Source: Bacteroidota bacterium (lineage in GTDB: Bacteria; Bacteroidota; Bacteroidia; 2-12-FULL-35-15). Taken from it: DNA of 64,000 nt. Position 1 is the stretch's first letter, and each line of letters opens with the position of its first letter. Made by a program: the position numbers and the translations under genes. Shown in pieces: positions 28,701-38,156 of the stretch. A model generated the notes under the pieces. It made no database searches, had not been told where the DNA came from, and saw only the letters and a list, made by a program, of their open reading frames with translations. The DNA lies in contig CANIFU010000005.1 of the NCBI GenBank assembly GCA_947466965.1, positions 1 through 64,000 on the forward strand, in the 5' to 3' direction.

Positions 28701-31656
28701 ATGACCCTGTTCCGCCTGAGGCAGCTATGGTTGCAGCGCCATTATTTCCTGCATTGCAGGAAACGTTTGTTTGAGAAACTGCATTTACAACAATCGCTGT
28801 TGGTTGTGTGATCGTAAATGTTCTAATCGCCGAACATGCATTTGCATCGGTAACCGTACAGGTATATGTTCCTGCAATTAAAGCTGAAGCCGTTATTCCC
28901 GTTCCTCCGAATGGCGTCCAATTGTATGTATATGCACCTGTTCCTCCAGAAGCGGATATCGTTGCAGCTCCATTATTTCCGGCATTGCAGGAAACGTTTG
29001 TTTGTGAAACGGCATTCACAACAATAGCTGTTGGTTGTGTGATTATAAATGTTCTGGATGCTGAACACAGATTTGCATCGGTAACGGTACAGGTATAAGT
29101 TCCTGCAGTTAGTCCGGTTGCCGTTGAAGCAGTTCCTCCATATGGCGTCCAGTTGAAAGATAATGTACCCGTACCTCCGGAAGCAGAAGCACTTGCTGAT
29201 CCATTACTACTTCCGTTACAAGAAACATTTGTTTGGGAAACAGCAGCAACTGAAATTGCAGTTGGTTGTGTTAGATTTATTGTTCTTGCTCCTGTACACC
29301 CACTTCCGTCTGTTGCAGTGCAGGTCCAAGATCCTGCAGTTAGACCTGAAACACTAGTTGTTCCATCACCCGTTGGGTTTCCTGGTGTCCAGTTGTATGA
29401 TAAACTTCCTGTTCCTCCAGATGCAGATACGGAAGCGGATCCATTATTTCCACCATTGCAAGATGGGGGAGAGATAGATGAAGTAAGAACGCTAATTGCA
29501 GGTGGCTGAGTAATTGTGATTGCTTGTGAAGCCGTACAACCATTTTCATCGCTTACATTGCAGGTCCAAGTATTGGCGAATATCCCTGAAATGCTATTGG
29601 TGCCATCTCCCGTTGGGTTTCCTGGCATCCAGTCGTATGCCAAAATTCCTACACCCCCAGAAGCTGTAACACTGGCAGCTCCATTCGTACCTCCATTGCA
29701 TGTTGTATTTGTTTGTGAAGCTATGCTTACAGCAATTGCTGGTGGTTGCGTGATTGAAAATGTGCGAGTAGCAGTGCATGCATTTCCATCCGTTACTGTA
29801 CAGGTCCACGTTCCTGCAGTTAAACCAGAAACACTAGCTGTTCCATCTCCTGTTGGATTTCCAGGTGTCCAATTATAAGTTAATGTTCCCGTTCCTCCGC
29901 TTGCATTTACACTCGCTGCACCATTGTTTCCGCCATTACAAATTACGTTTGATTGCAAGGACGCACCAACTGTTATTGCAGGCGGCTGTGTCAGAATATA
30001 AGTTCTGGTTGAAGTACAGCCGACATTGTCGGTAACGGTACAGGTATAACTTCCTGCACATAATGAATTTGCCGTTGCTGCTGAACCACCTGAAGGTGCC
30101 CATGAGTAGGTGTAAGGAGATGTTCCGCCACTAGGAATCATTGTAGCGGATCCAGTACATATTCCATTACACGTCAGGTTCGTTTGGGAACCAGTATTTG
30201 TAATGTTACAAGGTGCTAAAAATTTCATTACAAAAATATCCTTACCACCACCTGAAGTTAAGTTAAAGGTACTTGCACTTGGATCAAAATCAACAGTTCC
30301 GCTGTATTCTCCGGAAATATAACTACTTCCTGAACTAGTTACTGCAATAGAGTTACCTTCGTCATTTCCTGTTCCACCTATTGTTTTTGCTCTAAGAAAA
30401 TTCCCGGAAGCATCAAGTGTGCATACGAAAATGTCTGTTAGACCTGCAGAGCTGAAATTAGTTGTAGTGGCGCCAGGATCGAAATCTACTGTTCCTGAAT
30501 AAGAACCAGTTATTTGAATGTTTCCGGATGCGTCAACAATGGAAGCGACTGCTTTATCAGTTGAAGTACTTCCAATTCGTTTTGCCCAACTAAAATTTCC
30601 GTTGGCATCAAGTTTACAAACAAAAATATCTTCAGTACCTGCGGATGTCAGATTGGAAATTCCTACGCCAGGGTCAAAATCAACTGTACCGTTAAAATAA
30701 CCGCAGGTATAACTATTTCCGCTAGCATCAACGGCAATAGATAATGCAACATCTATTCCGGTAGATCCGATTGATTTTGCCCAGATAAAATTTCCTGAAG
30801 CGTCCAGCTTCGTAATAAAAATATCTTCATTACCTGCCGATATTAGATTTAAAGTACTTGTACTCGGGTCAAAATCTGTTGTTCCTTTAAAAGAGCCAAC
30901 AGTGAATACATTACCTGAACCATCAACATAAATTGAGCGTGCTTCATCCATAACTGTTCCACCCATTTTTTTTGCCCACACAAAACTTCCTGAAGCATCC
31001 AATTTTAAAATATAGATATCCGAACTACCAGCAGGTGTTAAATTGGCTATTCCAGCTCCTGGGTCAAAATCTATTGTTCCTAAAAAGTAACCTGTGATAT
31101 ATACATTACTTAAATTATCTATATATAAACCATATGCATCATCGTCAACGGATGGTGCACCAAACTGTTTTACCCAAACAAAATTCCCGTTAGTATCAAG
31201 TTTAAGCACAAAAATATCAGCATTTGCAGCTGCACCAACTTGCGATAAAGTATAAACAGCCGAACCCGGGTCAAAATCAGCTGTGTATCTGAAATAACCA
31301 GATACAACTACATTTGAGCTTGCATCAAGAGCAATTCTCCAGCCAACATCAGTTCCAGTTCCCCCAATTTTTTTAGCCCATAAAAAATTCCCGGAAGCAT
31401 CCAGCTTCGAGATAAAAATATCTTCCAAACCAGTAGAAGTCAAATTAAAGGTACTTGCGCCCGGATCAAAATCAACTGTTCCGAAGAATTGTCCTGTAGT
31501 GTATACATTGCCTGCAGCGTCAATGGCAACCGATTGTGAACCTTCATCCGTTGTCCCCGTTCCAACCATCGTTTTTGCCCAAGCAAAATTTTGTGCAGTT
31601 GCAGAAAAAGTCACAACAGTAAGTAAAGCAAAAAATAATTTCAGTTTCAGTTTCAT
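25756..31656 (-). CDS. Large (1966 aa) T9SS surface adhesin: SBBP repeats, about 15 SprB repeats, 3 x 51-aa repeats, type A sorting domain
   Basis: N-terminal GNVYTTGQFFGTVDFDPGASTFNLTS..DIFISKLDASGNFLWAK repeats; SQTNVSCNAGNNGAATISASGGTG..YNWTP repeats; C-terminus LLIYPNPANEKVIIELGNLSGEYLKIMNAIGQ...KKLVKN. Confidence 0.9.
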   Translation of the reverse strand: MKLKLKLFFALLTVVTFSATAQNFAWAKTMVGTGTTDEGSQSVAIDAAGNVYTTGQFFGTVDFDPGASTFNLTSTGLEDIFISKLDASGNFLWAKKIGGTGTDVGWRIALDASSNVVVSGYFRYTADFDPGSAVYTLSQVGAAANADIFVLKLDTNGNFVWVKQFGAPSVDDDAYGLYIDNLSNVYITGYFLGTIDFDPGAGIANLTPAGSSDIYILKLDASGSFVWAKKMGGTVMDEARSIYVDGSGNVFTVGSFKGTTDFDPSTSTLNLISAGNEDIFITKLDASGNFIWAKSIGSTGIDVALSIAVDASGNSYTCGYFNGTVDFDPGVGISNLTSAGTEDIFVCKLDANGNFSWAKRIGSTSTDKAVASIVDASGNIQITGSYSGTVDFDPGATTTNFSSAGLTDIFVCTLDASGNFLRAKTIGGTGNDEGNSIAVTSSGSSYISGEYSGTVDFDPSASTFNLTSGGGKDIFVMKFLAPCNITNTGSQTNLTCNGICTGSATMIPSGGTSPYTYSWAPSGGSAATANSLCAGSYTCTVTDNVGCTSTRTYILTQPPAITVGASLQSNVICNGGNNGAASVNASGGTGTLTYNWTPGNPTGDGTASVSGLTAGTWTCTVTDGNACTATRTFSITQPPAIAVSIASQTNTTCNGGTNGAASVTASGGVGILAYDWMPGNPTGDGTNSISGIFANTWTCNVSDENGCTASQAITITQPPAISVLTSSISPPSCNGGNNGSASVSASGGTGSLSYNWTPGNPTGDGTTSVSGLTAGSWTCTATDGSGCTGARTINLTQPTAISVAAVSQTNVSCNGSSNGSASASASGGTGTLSFNWTPYGGTASTATGLTAGTYTCTVTDANLCSASRTFIITQPTAIVVNAVSQTNVSCNAGNNGAATISASGGTGAYTYNWTPFGGTGITASALIAGTYTCTVTDANACSAIRTFTITQPTAIVVNAVSQTNVSCNAGNNGAATIAASGGTGSFTYNWTPGNPTGDGTASVTGLTAGSWTCTVTDANACSASRIITITQPTPIAVVAFSQTNVSCNAGNNGAATISASGGTGALTYNWTPGNPTGDGTASVSGLSAGSWTCTVTDANACSALSIINITEPAAISVAAVSQTNVSCNGGSNGSATASAAGGTGTLSFNWTPYGGTASTASGLTAGTYTCTVTDANACLASRTFTITEPTAISVLSASQTNVSCNAGNNGAATIAASGGTGAYTYNWTPFGGTGISAAGLIAGTYTCSVTDANLCSSSLTFSITEPTAISVTIVSQTNVSCNAGNNGAATISAVGGTGAFTYNWTPGNPTGDGTASVSELSAGSFTCTVTDENGCSAFRIITITEPTPISVGVSSQTNVSCNGGSNGSASVFASGGTGSISFNWLPFGGTSAFATGLSAGTYSCNISDANGCSAIQLFTILEPTAILVAPVSQTNISCNGGNNGAAAVSASGGTGVLLFNWSPSGGSAPAITGLTANTYTCSVSDENGCSATQTFIITEPSQIIVSSSSQNNVSCNGGSNGDASASAIGGTGLLSYSWTPFGGSTSSATGLSAGIYTVTATDENGCSSSLQFNISEPTAIIVNTVSQTNNLCNGGNNGNASISVIGGIAGYTYDWTPGNPTGDASNSISNLTAGNWNCSITDANGCVTNHTVSITEPAAIIINQSNIICAGASINVGVNTYSISGVYTDVLTAVNGCDSTVITNLTVNTAISTSQIIVRCAGESITVGVNTYSTSGVYTDILTATNGCDSTVTTNLTVNPAISGSQTIVRCAGESITVGLNTYSISGVYTDVLTAANGCDSTVTTNLTVKPSINIATTLSGTTITAIANPASYQWIDCNNSNLIIAGATNQSFVSTMNGSYAVIVSQNGCSDTSACVSITNTGINGSIQNNELLIYPNPANEKVIIELGNLSGEYLKIMNAIGQVVYDAEIKNTKIEIDLSDFANGIYTIQVQTAKGIVLKKLVKN
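26230..26690 (-). repeat. Tandem 153-nt (51-aa) repeats, 3 copies
   Basis: TCGGTGTAAACTCCTGA landmark at 26285, 26438 and 26591, exact 153-nt spacing; encodes IVRCAGESITVGVNTYSTSGVYTD.LTA.NGCDSTVTTNLTVNP. Confidence 0.9.
26690..30210 (-). repeat. SprB-type repeat array, about 15 units in two length classes (80 aa and 77 aa)
   Basis: Units alternate between YNWTPGNPTGDGTASV (80 aa) and NWTP(Y/F)GGT (77 aa) subtypes. Confidence 0.88.
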
Positions 31657-31694
31657 TTTGTTTAAATGTTTACCTTTTTTAATTTGTAAGCTTT

Positions 31695-34600
31695 TTAGTT
31701 TTTTACCAATTTTTTTACAATCATACCATTTTCTGTTTCAATTTGAATTGAATAAATTCCATTTGAAAAAGAAGAAATATCAACTGCCGTTTTCTTATCT
31801 TTTATCTTCGTGTTAAAAATAAGTTCTCCCAATGCATTCATGATTTTTAACTCTTGACCAATAAGGTTTTCAACTTCAATCATCACCTTGTCGTTTGCCG
31901 GATTAGGAAAAATGGCAACTGCTGAAGCGCCCTCATTCTCAGAAATACCTATAACAGATATAGATTGGTGACGAATATTGGAGTGTGAGGTATTGATTAC
32001 AGAGCGTGTGGGCGTACAAGAAATATTCCAATCAACCTGCACCATATAATCTGCAAGTGGAAACGATGCAAAATTAATATCGGTATAGGAAGTAAATGTC
32101 CCAGGTATGGTTAAACTAATCGGTAAAAAATTACCAGTTCCGAAGTCGTCCCGATACACCTGATAAAAATTAACAGGATTTGCTGTGGCTTCTATGGAAT
32201 AAAGACTCCATTGTAAATTACCACTACCTAACACTTGAAGATGTATTGTATAGTGATATAAACTCCGTGGCAATTCATTTCCACAAGTATCTAAAACAGC
32301 AATTTTATATGCCCATTGACTTACGGAAGCATCTGCTACGTTGTCGTGATATTCACTTAAATCTGCGAAAGCAACTGAGGCAATATGCGACCATACACTC
32401 GTTGCTACTTCTCTGTATATTCTGAAACTATCAACGCCCGTCAATCCTGTTTTATCCCAATAAACAATGTTGTGATTGTTGGCGGTATCTACCGTTACCA
32501 TACAAATTCCTTGATCCATAAATGGAGCACAGAATAGTGTTTCTGTCAAACAAAATGTGTTTGTACCACAGCTGTTTGTTGCGGTCAAACAAATAGTGTT
32601 GTTGCCTGATAGACCAAATTGATGTGTTGGGTTGACAAAATTTGTTGCAGTTCCATCACCAAATGTCCATAAATATGAATTTCCTGAAGACGAAGGCGTT
32701 GTATTTGTAAAAATACCCGTAAGAGCTGTATAGCTGGAGTTGAAGGATGCAACAGGCGGTGTACATATATTTAGCGAATTACAAAGTGTATCTGATCCAC
32801 AACCGTTGCTAGCAATTAAGCAGGCCGTATATGCCGCTGTTGAGGGGTAGATGTGAGGCGGAGGAAAGGGGGAGATACTGGTTGCACCATCACCAAAATC
32901 CCATTGAAATGTTGCAGCATTTGTAGATGTAGAAACAAATTCTGCTGTTAAGCCAGTTTGAGAAGATATAAAATTTGCAACCGGTAATGCGCAGTTCACA
33001 ATCACCGTCTGTGCAATAGAATCTGTTCCGCAACCATTACTTACAATTAATGTAACGGTATATGTTCCCGGATTCGAAAAGACATGTGTCGGGTTGTTTA
33101 AACTAGATATATTACTATCTCCAAAGTTCCAAGTAACACTTGCGGCATTAGAAGAGGTGTTATTAAACGTCGCTGTTAAACCGCTTACGGATGAACTGTA
33201 GTTTGCGATGGGTGATACACAATTTACAGTAACAGTATCGCAGGTAGAATAGGTTCCGCAGGCATTGCTCACGTTTAGGCAAACAGTATAGGTTCCTGCT
33301 GCATAATAAACATAATTAGGATTTTCATTCGTTGAAAAATTACCATCTCCGAAATTCCAATTAAAATTTGCAGCATTTGAACTAGTGCTTATAAAATTTA
33401 ATGACAAGCCATTTATGTTTGAGCTGAAGCTTGCAAGGGGAGCACTGCAAACAATCGTAATGAGTTGGCAAACGGTTTCGGACGAGCAACCATTTGAAGC
33501 AATTAGGCAGACATTGAAATTGCCTCCGTAATTATAGGTGTGAGTTGGATTAGCTGCTGTGGATGAAGAGCCGTCTCCAAAGTCCCAATAGTAATTGCTT
33601 GCATCAATACCAGTGTTAGAAAAAGCGACCGTCATTCCGGAAATACTGGATGAAAACCCAGCGCTCGTAACAACTGGAAGAATAGTTAAATTCGTAATAA
33701 CTGAACTATCGCAGCCATTAGAAGCCGTTAATACATCTGTGTATATTCCTGAAGATAAATAGGTACTACTGCCAACTGTAATCGATTGTCCGGCACAAAG
33801 AGTAATTGATTGGGATCCACTAATAGCGGATGGTTCATTTATAGTAAATGTTTCGGAAGCAGCGCAAGCGTTTGCATCAGAAACGGTGCAGGTATAAGTT
33901 CCAGTACTTAAGTTGCTAACATTTGCTGATCCATCACCGGATGGACTTCCCGGACTCCAATCGAAAACAATAGACCCCGTTCCTCCCGAACTTGTTACAC
34001 TAGCTGATCCATTATTGCCAGCGTTACAAGAAACATCTGTTTGTGATGAAGCAGCAACAAGAAGCATTGAAGGTTCGGTGATAATAATTGTTTGTGACCC
34101 TAAACATCCATTTCCATCCGTTATTGCGCATGTGTATGATGCAGCGCTTAAATTAGTAATGCTTTCTGTGCCATCGCCGGTTGGATTTCCAGGCGTCCAG
34201 TTGTAAAAATATCCTGCAGTTCCTCCACTTACAGAAACGGATGTGGCGCCATTATTTCCGGCATTGCAAGAAACGTTTGTTTGTAAAGTTGTACTAATAA
34301 CTATTGGAGCGGTTTCATTAATAATAAACGGTTGTGGTGAGTTGCAGTTATTTTCGTCAGTTATATTACAAATCCATGTACCAGCATATAAACCAGTAAC
34401 ATTAGGTGTTCCATCACCTGGAAAGGAACCAGGAGTCCAGTCATACAACAATGTTCCAGTTCCCCCGGTAGCATAAATAGATGCTTCACCATTACTTCCT
34501 CCATAACAAGAAACATCTGTTTGTGAAGCAAAAGAAACTGTAATAGCAGGAGGTTCAGTGATAATAACGGTTTGTGAAAAGCTGCAACTGTTTGTATCAG

Positions 34601-34934
34601 TTACAGTACAAGTCCATGTGCCAGCTGTTAATCCTGATACACTTGGTGTACCATCTCCTATTGGGTTTCCAGGTGTCCAGTCATAGGTTAGTGCACCCGT
34701 TCCTCCGGATGCATTAATTTCAGCAGTGCCATTATTCCCTCCAAAACACGTTACATTCGATTGGGATGAAATGGAACCAGTAATAGTGCAGGCTAGTGGA
34801 GAAAGATTGAGATCATAAATAACCTCATTAGAAGAAGTATTTAAATTAAATATAGTGGCCTTCTCATTACAGTTTTTAGCATTTACTGCTAAAAAAGAAC
34901 ACAAGAAAAAAATAGTAAGTAATTTTAGTTTCAT
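31695..34934 (-). CDS. T9SS surface protein: 4 SprB repeats, 51-aa repeat, 5 PKD-like domains, type A sorting domain
   Basis: SprB repeats at N-terminus; WDFGDG/WNFGDG..NPTHTY..GTYTVCL PKD motifs; C-terminus VAIFPNPANDKVMIEVENLIGQELKIMNALGELIF...KKLVKN. Signal peptide MKLKLLTIFFLCSFLAVNA supports start at 34934. Confidence 0.88.
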   Translation of the reverse strand: MKLKLLTIFFLCSFLAVNAKNCNEKATIFNLNTSSNEVIYDLNLSPLACTITGSISSQSNVTCFGGNNGTAEINASGGTGALTYDWTPGNPIGDGTPSVSGLTAGTWTCTVTDTNSCSFSQTVIITEPPAITVSFASQTDVSCYGGSNGEASIYATGGTGTLLYDWTPGSFPGDGTPNVTGLYAGTWICNITDENNCNSPQPFIINETAPIVISTTLQTNVSCNAGNNGATSVSVSGGTAGYFYNWTPGNPTGDGTESITNLSAASYTCAITDGNGCLGSQTIIITEPSMLLVAASSQTDVSCNAGNNGSASVTSSGGTGSIVFDWSPGSPSGDGSANVSNLSTGTYTCTVSDANACAASETFTINEPSAISGSQSITLCAGQSITVGSSTYLSSGIYTDVLTASNGCDSSVITNLTILPVVTSAGFSSSISGMTVAFSNTGIDASNYYWDFGDGSSSTAANPTHTYNYGGNFNVCLIASNGCSSETVCQLITIVCSAPLASFSSNINGLSLNFISTSSNAANFNWNFGDGNFSTNENPNYVYYAAGTYTVCLNVSNACGTYSTCDTVTVNCVSPIANYSSSVSGLTATFNNTSSNAASVTWNFGDSNISSLNNPTHVFSNPGTYTVTLIVSNGCGTDSIAQTVIVNCALPVANFISSQTGLTAEFVSTSTNAATFQWDFGDGATSISPFPPPHIYPSTAAYTACLIASNGCGSDTLCNSLNICTPPVASFNSSYTALTGIFTNTTPSSSGNSYLWTFGDGTATNFVNPTHQFGLSGNNTICLTATNSCGTNTFCLTETLFCAPFMDQGICMVTVDTANNHNIVYWDKTGLTGVDSFRIYREVATSVWSHIASVAFADLSEYHDNVADASVSQWAYKIAVLDTCGNELPRSLYHYTIHLQVLGSGNLQWSLYSIEATANPVNFYQVYRDDFGTGNFLPISLTIPGTFTSYTDINFASFPLADYMVQVDWNISCTPTRSVINTSHSNIRHQSISVIGISENEGASAVAIFPNPANDKVMIEVENLIGQELKIMNALGELIFNTKIKDKKTAVDISSFSNGIYSIQIETENGMIVKKLVKN

Positions 34935-34988
34935 ATGATAAAAGATTTTAGAATTTTTATTTAATGTTTTCAAAATATATAGGTTTAA

Positions 34989-37900
34989 TTATATTTTAAT
35001 TCCTATGATCAATATGTCATCAACTTGTTCATTGCTTCCTTTCCATTCACTTATTACAGTTGCTAACTCCGAAGCTTGTTTATCCATTTCCAATTGCTGT
35101 ATGCTATCTAGTGTTTCTCTCAATCTTTTGGTAGAGAATTTTTTTTCTTTTGCTCCCCCAAATTGATCAACATATCCATCCGTGAACATATAAAGACTAT
35201 CTCCTTTATGAATAGAAAAAAAATGGTTAGCGAATTTGTAATCATGTTCATTTTGATGTCCACCTATCGATTGCTTATCAGCTTTAGCTTCAATAAAATG
35301 ATATCCGTAATCTTCTTTTCTGAATAAATAAAGAGGTCTTTTTGCTCCTGCATAATTCAATTTCATTTCCTCATTATCAATAATAACAAGCGAAATGTCC
35401 ATGCCGTCTTGCGATTTAACATCGTTCCGATCTTGTTTTAATACCTTTCTTACTCTAGAGTGCAATAAATTAAGAATCTCAGCAGCATCTGGATTGTTAT
35501 TTTCATTAAATATTTCGTTTAACAATGAACTACCAATCATACTCATAAAAGCTCCTGGTACACCATGCCCAGTGCAATCTGCTACAGCAAAGTATAGCTT
35601 TTTATTTTTTTTATGAAACCAGTAGAAGTCACCACTCACTACATTTTTAGGTTCATAATACACAAACGATTCAGGTAAATCCAATTGTATTTCATCGGAT
35701 AATGGAAGGATTGAGTGTTGAATTATTTTAGCGTAATTAATGCTATCATTGATTTCTTTTAATGCTACCGATAATTCAAAGGTTCTTTCAGCAACATTTT
35801 TTTCTAGCACCTTTTTTTCCTTTGCTAGTTTGTTTGTTCTAAATTTAATGAAAACATATATACTTGAAATTCCAAATAGAATACTTAATGAAATAAACCA
35901 CCATGTTTGCCACCATGGTGAATTTATTTTAAATTTAAATGATACAATTTCATCGCTCCAAACACCATTTGAATTGATCGCCTTTACCTTGAATTCATAT
36001 GATTTTCCTGGAATAATATTTGAAAAATTAGCTTCAGATAATGAACTCAGAGGTGACCATTCTGAATCTTGCCCAAGTAAAATAAATGTATACTTAACGT
36101 TGTCTGTCGTTAAGGCGCGGAAATTAAATGTTAAGTGTCTTTTATTATAAGGCAGTATAAGTGATGTTGGAATGTTCGTTCTTTTATCTACTGAATCAGA
36201 ATATTTTTTCCAATCAACATTCTTATAGTCGAGTAATATTTCTGTCAGAACAAGTTTTGGAGCTGACTTGTTTGGTATATCAAATTTTCTATCATAGCGG
36301 TAAACTCCATTTATCGTAGCAAACCAAACTAGTCCATCTTTATCTTGGGAACAGGATGTTACTTCCGTTCCTTTAAATCCTACTTCTTCAGAATAATACT
36401 GTATCGAAAGAGGTTTTAAATTTGAACCAAGTTTTAATTTGTTGATTCCATTGTTCGTTCCAACCCAAATTACCTTTTCGAAACTATCCCAATTCAATGT
36501 CGCTATAAAGTTTGAGCAAAGTCCATTAGATCGGTCAATTTTTGTAATGTTTTTTCCATTTACACAATTAATACCGCCCTCTCCTGTTCCTAAAAATATA
36601 TTGTCATTTTCGTCTTCTGTGATTGACCAAACAGCATTGTTTGATAAGCCTTTTCCCTTGTTTATCAGAAAGAAATTCTTACCATCGTATTTGATTGCAC
36701 CAACATCAATTGATCCGAACCAAATAGTTCCATTGCTGTCTTCGTGTATGGTTAATAAATTATCAGAAGGGAATCCGTTTTCAGCAGAGAAGTGTTTTAC
36801 TTCACCTGAATTGCTAATTAAAAAGGCACCATTGCCATAGGTTGAAATCCAGGTGTTCCCATTTTTATCGAATATTATTTTATCAACAACTTCCAATAAT
36901 TTATTAAGAAGTGAAGGGATATGTTTTTTTATAGCATATTTATTTTCATTTTTTTCTAATATATATATCCCGGATTTTTCAGTACCAATCCAAATTTCAT
37001 TTTTCTTGTTTTCAGCGATTGAAAATATTTTTTCATTTTTTAATTCTGTTATTTCCTGCTTCAAATTAAAAAACCCATTTGTAAAAATATTTAATCCTTT
37101 GCCTACTGTTCCTGCGAATAAGGCATCCTTGTTTTTGTATACACATGCTATTTTGTTAGCGGTTAGTCCGTCTTTTTCAGTAAAAGCTGCAAACGATTCA
37201 TTGTTTAATTTATCAGCACCACCATTTGTTGTACCAATCCAAATGTTGCCTTCGTAATCATTTTTAATCGCATACACTTGATTAGAAGAAAGGCCATTCT
37301 TTTCGCTGTAACAATAAAAATCTTTTTTATCGTATTTTATGATTCCGTCATTGTCTGTTGCAAACCAAATACTTCCTAGTTTATCTTGCGTCATGCTAAA
37401 AATTCGACTCTTTTTTGGTAATTGATCTGGAAAAGGAATTTTTTCAAATTTTCCATTCGTATATTTGATAATGCCCGTTGCTATTTCTCCAGCAAAGAAG
37501 ATTGACCCATCAGAATCTATCAATAGAGAATAAAATTCTTTTCCAGAAATGTACTTTTGATTCAGGAAGTTGATGATTTCATTTCCGTTGTATTTGCAAA
37601 TACCGCCATTCGTAGCAAACCAATAATTTCCTTTTTCATCTTGGGTAATCGCATAAACGGTATTCGTTAAAAGACCGGTAGCGATAGTAAAGTTTTCAAA
37701 CGTCTCTTTGTTAAGTTTAGAAACACCTCCATTATCTGTTGCCACCCATAGTTGATTGTTAATGTCTACAAAAACATTTCTAACAAAGTTGTCAGCCAAT
37801 CCATTTTTTGTCGAATAGTTTTTGAAAGTTACACCATCATATTTTGATACACCTTCAGTTGTTCCAATCCAAATATTTCCACTTTTATCACCTGCTAAAC

Positions 37901-38156
37901 TTGTAATATCATTCCCTATCAATCCATTTTCTTTCGTGAAAGTTTTAAACTTACTTCCATCAAATCGGCTAACTCCACCTTGAACGGCAAACCACATATA
38001 TCCTTGCCGATCTTGATATATTGCATTTACATTTGGTCCGGCCAGTCCTGATTTTGTATTGAAATTTTTAAAATTAAAACTCTGTGAATTGCTATGTGAT
38101 ACAGATAAAACAAGCAGAATCGTTAAATAATAATATTTTTTAATTTGTATGCTCAT
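34989..38156 (-). CDS. Sensor protein: two-component-regulator-type beta-propeller repeats + Y_Y_Y-like domain + TM + SpoIIE/PP2C phosphatase
   Basis: Repeated YMWFAVQGGVSRFDG / GNIWIGTTEGVSKYDG; TM WWQTWWFISLSILFGISSIYVFIKF; PP2C DCTGHGVPGAFMSMIG; start set at MSIQIKKYYYLTILLVLSVSHSNSQ (signal peptide) rather than 38231. Confidence 0.9.
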   Translation of the reverse strand: MSIQIKKYYYLTILLVLSVSHSNSQSFNFKNFNTKSGLAGPNVNAIYQDRQGYMWFAVQGGVSRFDGSKFKTFTKENGLIGNDITSLAGDKSGNIWIGTTEGVSKYDGVTFKNYSTKNGLADNFVRNVFVDINNQLWVATDNGGVSKLNKETFENFTIATGLLTNTVYAITQDEKGNYWFATNGGICKYNGNEIINFLNQKYISGKEFYSLLIDSDGSIFFAGEIATGIIKYTNGKFEKIPFPDQLPKKSRIFSMTQDKLGSIWFATDNDGIIKYDKKDFYCYSEKNGLSSNQVYAIKNDYEGNIWIGTTNGGADKLNNESFAAFTEKDGLTANKIACVYKNKDALFAGTVGKGLNIFTNGFFNLKQEITELKNEKIFSIAENKKNEIWIGTEKSGIYILEKNENKYAIKKHIPSLLNKLLEVVDKIIFDKNGNTWISTYGNGAFLISNSGEVKHFSAENGFPSDNLLTIHEDSNGTIWFGSIDVGAIKYDGKNFFLINKGKGLSNNAVWSITEDENDNIFLGTGEGGINCVNGKNITKIDRSNGLCSNFIATLNWDSFEKVIWVGTNNGINKLKLGSNLKPLSIQYYSEEVGFKGTEVTSCSQDKDGLVWFATINGVYRYDRKFDIPNKSAPKLVLTEILLDYKNVDWKKYSDSVDKRTNIPTSLILPYNKRHLTFNFRALTTDNVKYTFILLGQDSEWSPLSSLSEANFSNIIPGKSYEFKVKAINSNGVWSDEIVSFKFKINSPWWQTWWFISLSILFGISSIYVFIKFRTNKLAKEKKVLEKNVAERTFELSVALKEINDSINYAKIIQHSILPLSDEIQLDLPESFVYYEPKNVVSGDFYWFHKKNKKLYFAVADCTGHGVPGAFMSMIGSSLLNEIFNENNNPDAAEILNLLHSRVRKVLKQDRNDVKSQDGMDISLVIIDNEEMKLNYAGAKRPLYLFRKEDYGYHFIEAKADKQSIGGHQNEHDYKFANHFFSIHKGDSLYMFTDGYVDQFGGAKEKKFSTKRLRETLDSIQQLEMDKQASELATVISEWKGSNEQVDDILIIGIKI

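Noticed and set aside
27227-30035. Many antisense ORFs over the SprB array (e.g. 28211..28456, 28808..29098, 29153..29509, 29516..29878 plus)
   Set aside because: All are antisense shadows of the repeats with recurring VPPEAD..TFVCETA-type strings; the periodicity comes from the sense repeats.
22996-34973. Regularly spaced repeats considered as CRISPR
   Set aside because: Repeat periods are multiples of 3 (153, 231, 240 nt), lie in frame within long CDSs and encode SprB-like domains; no short direct repeats with unique spacers.
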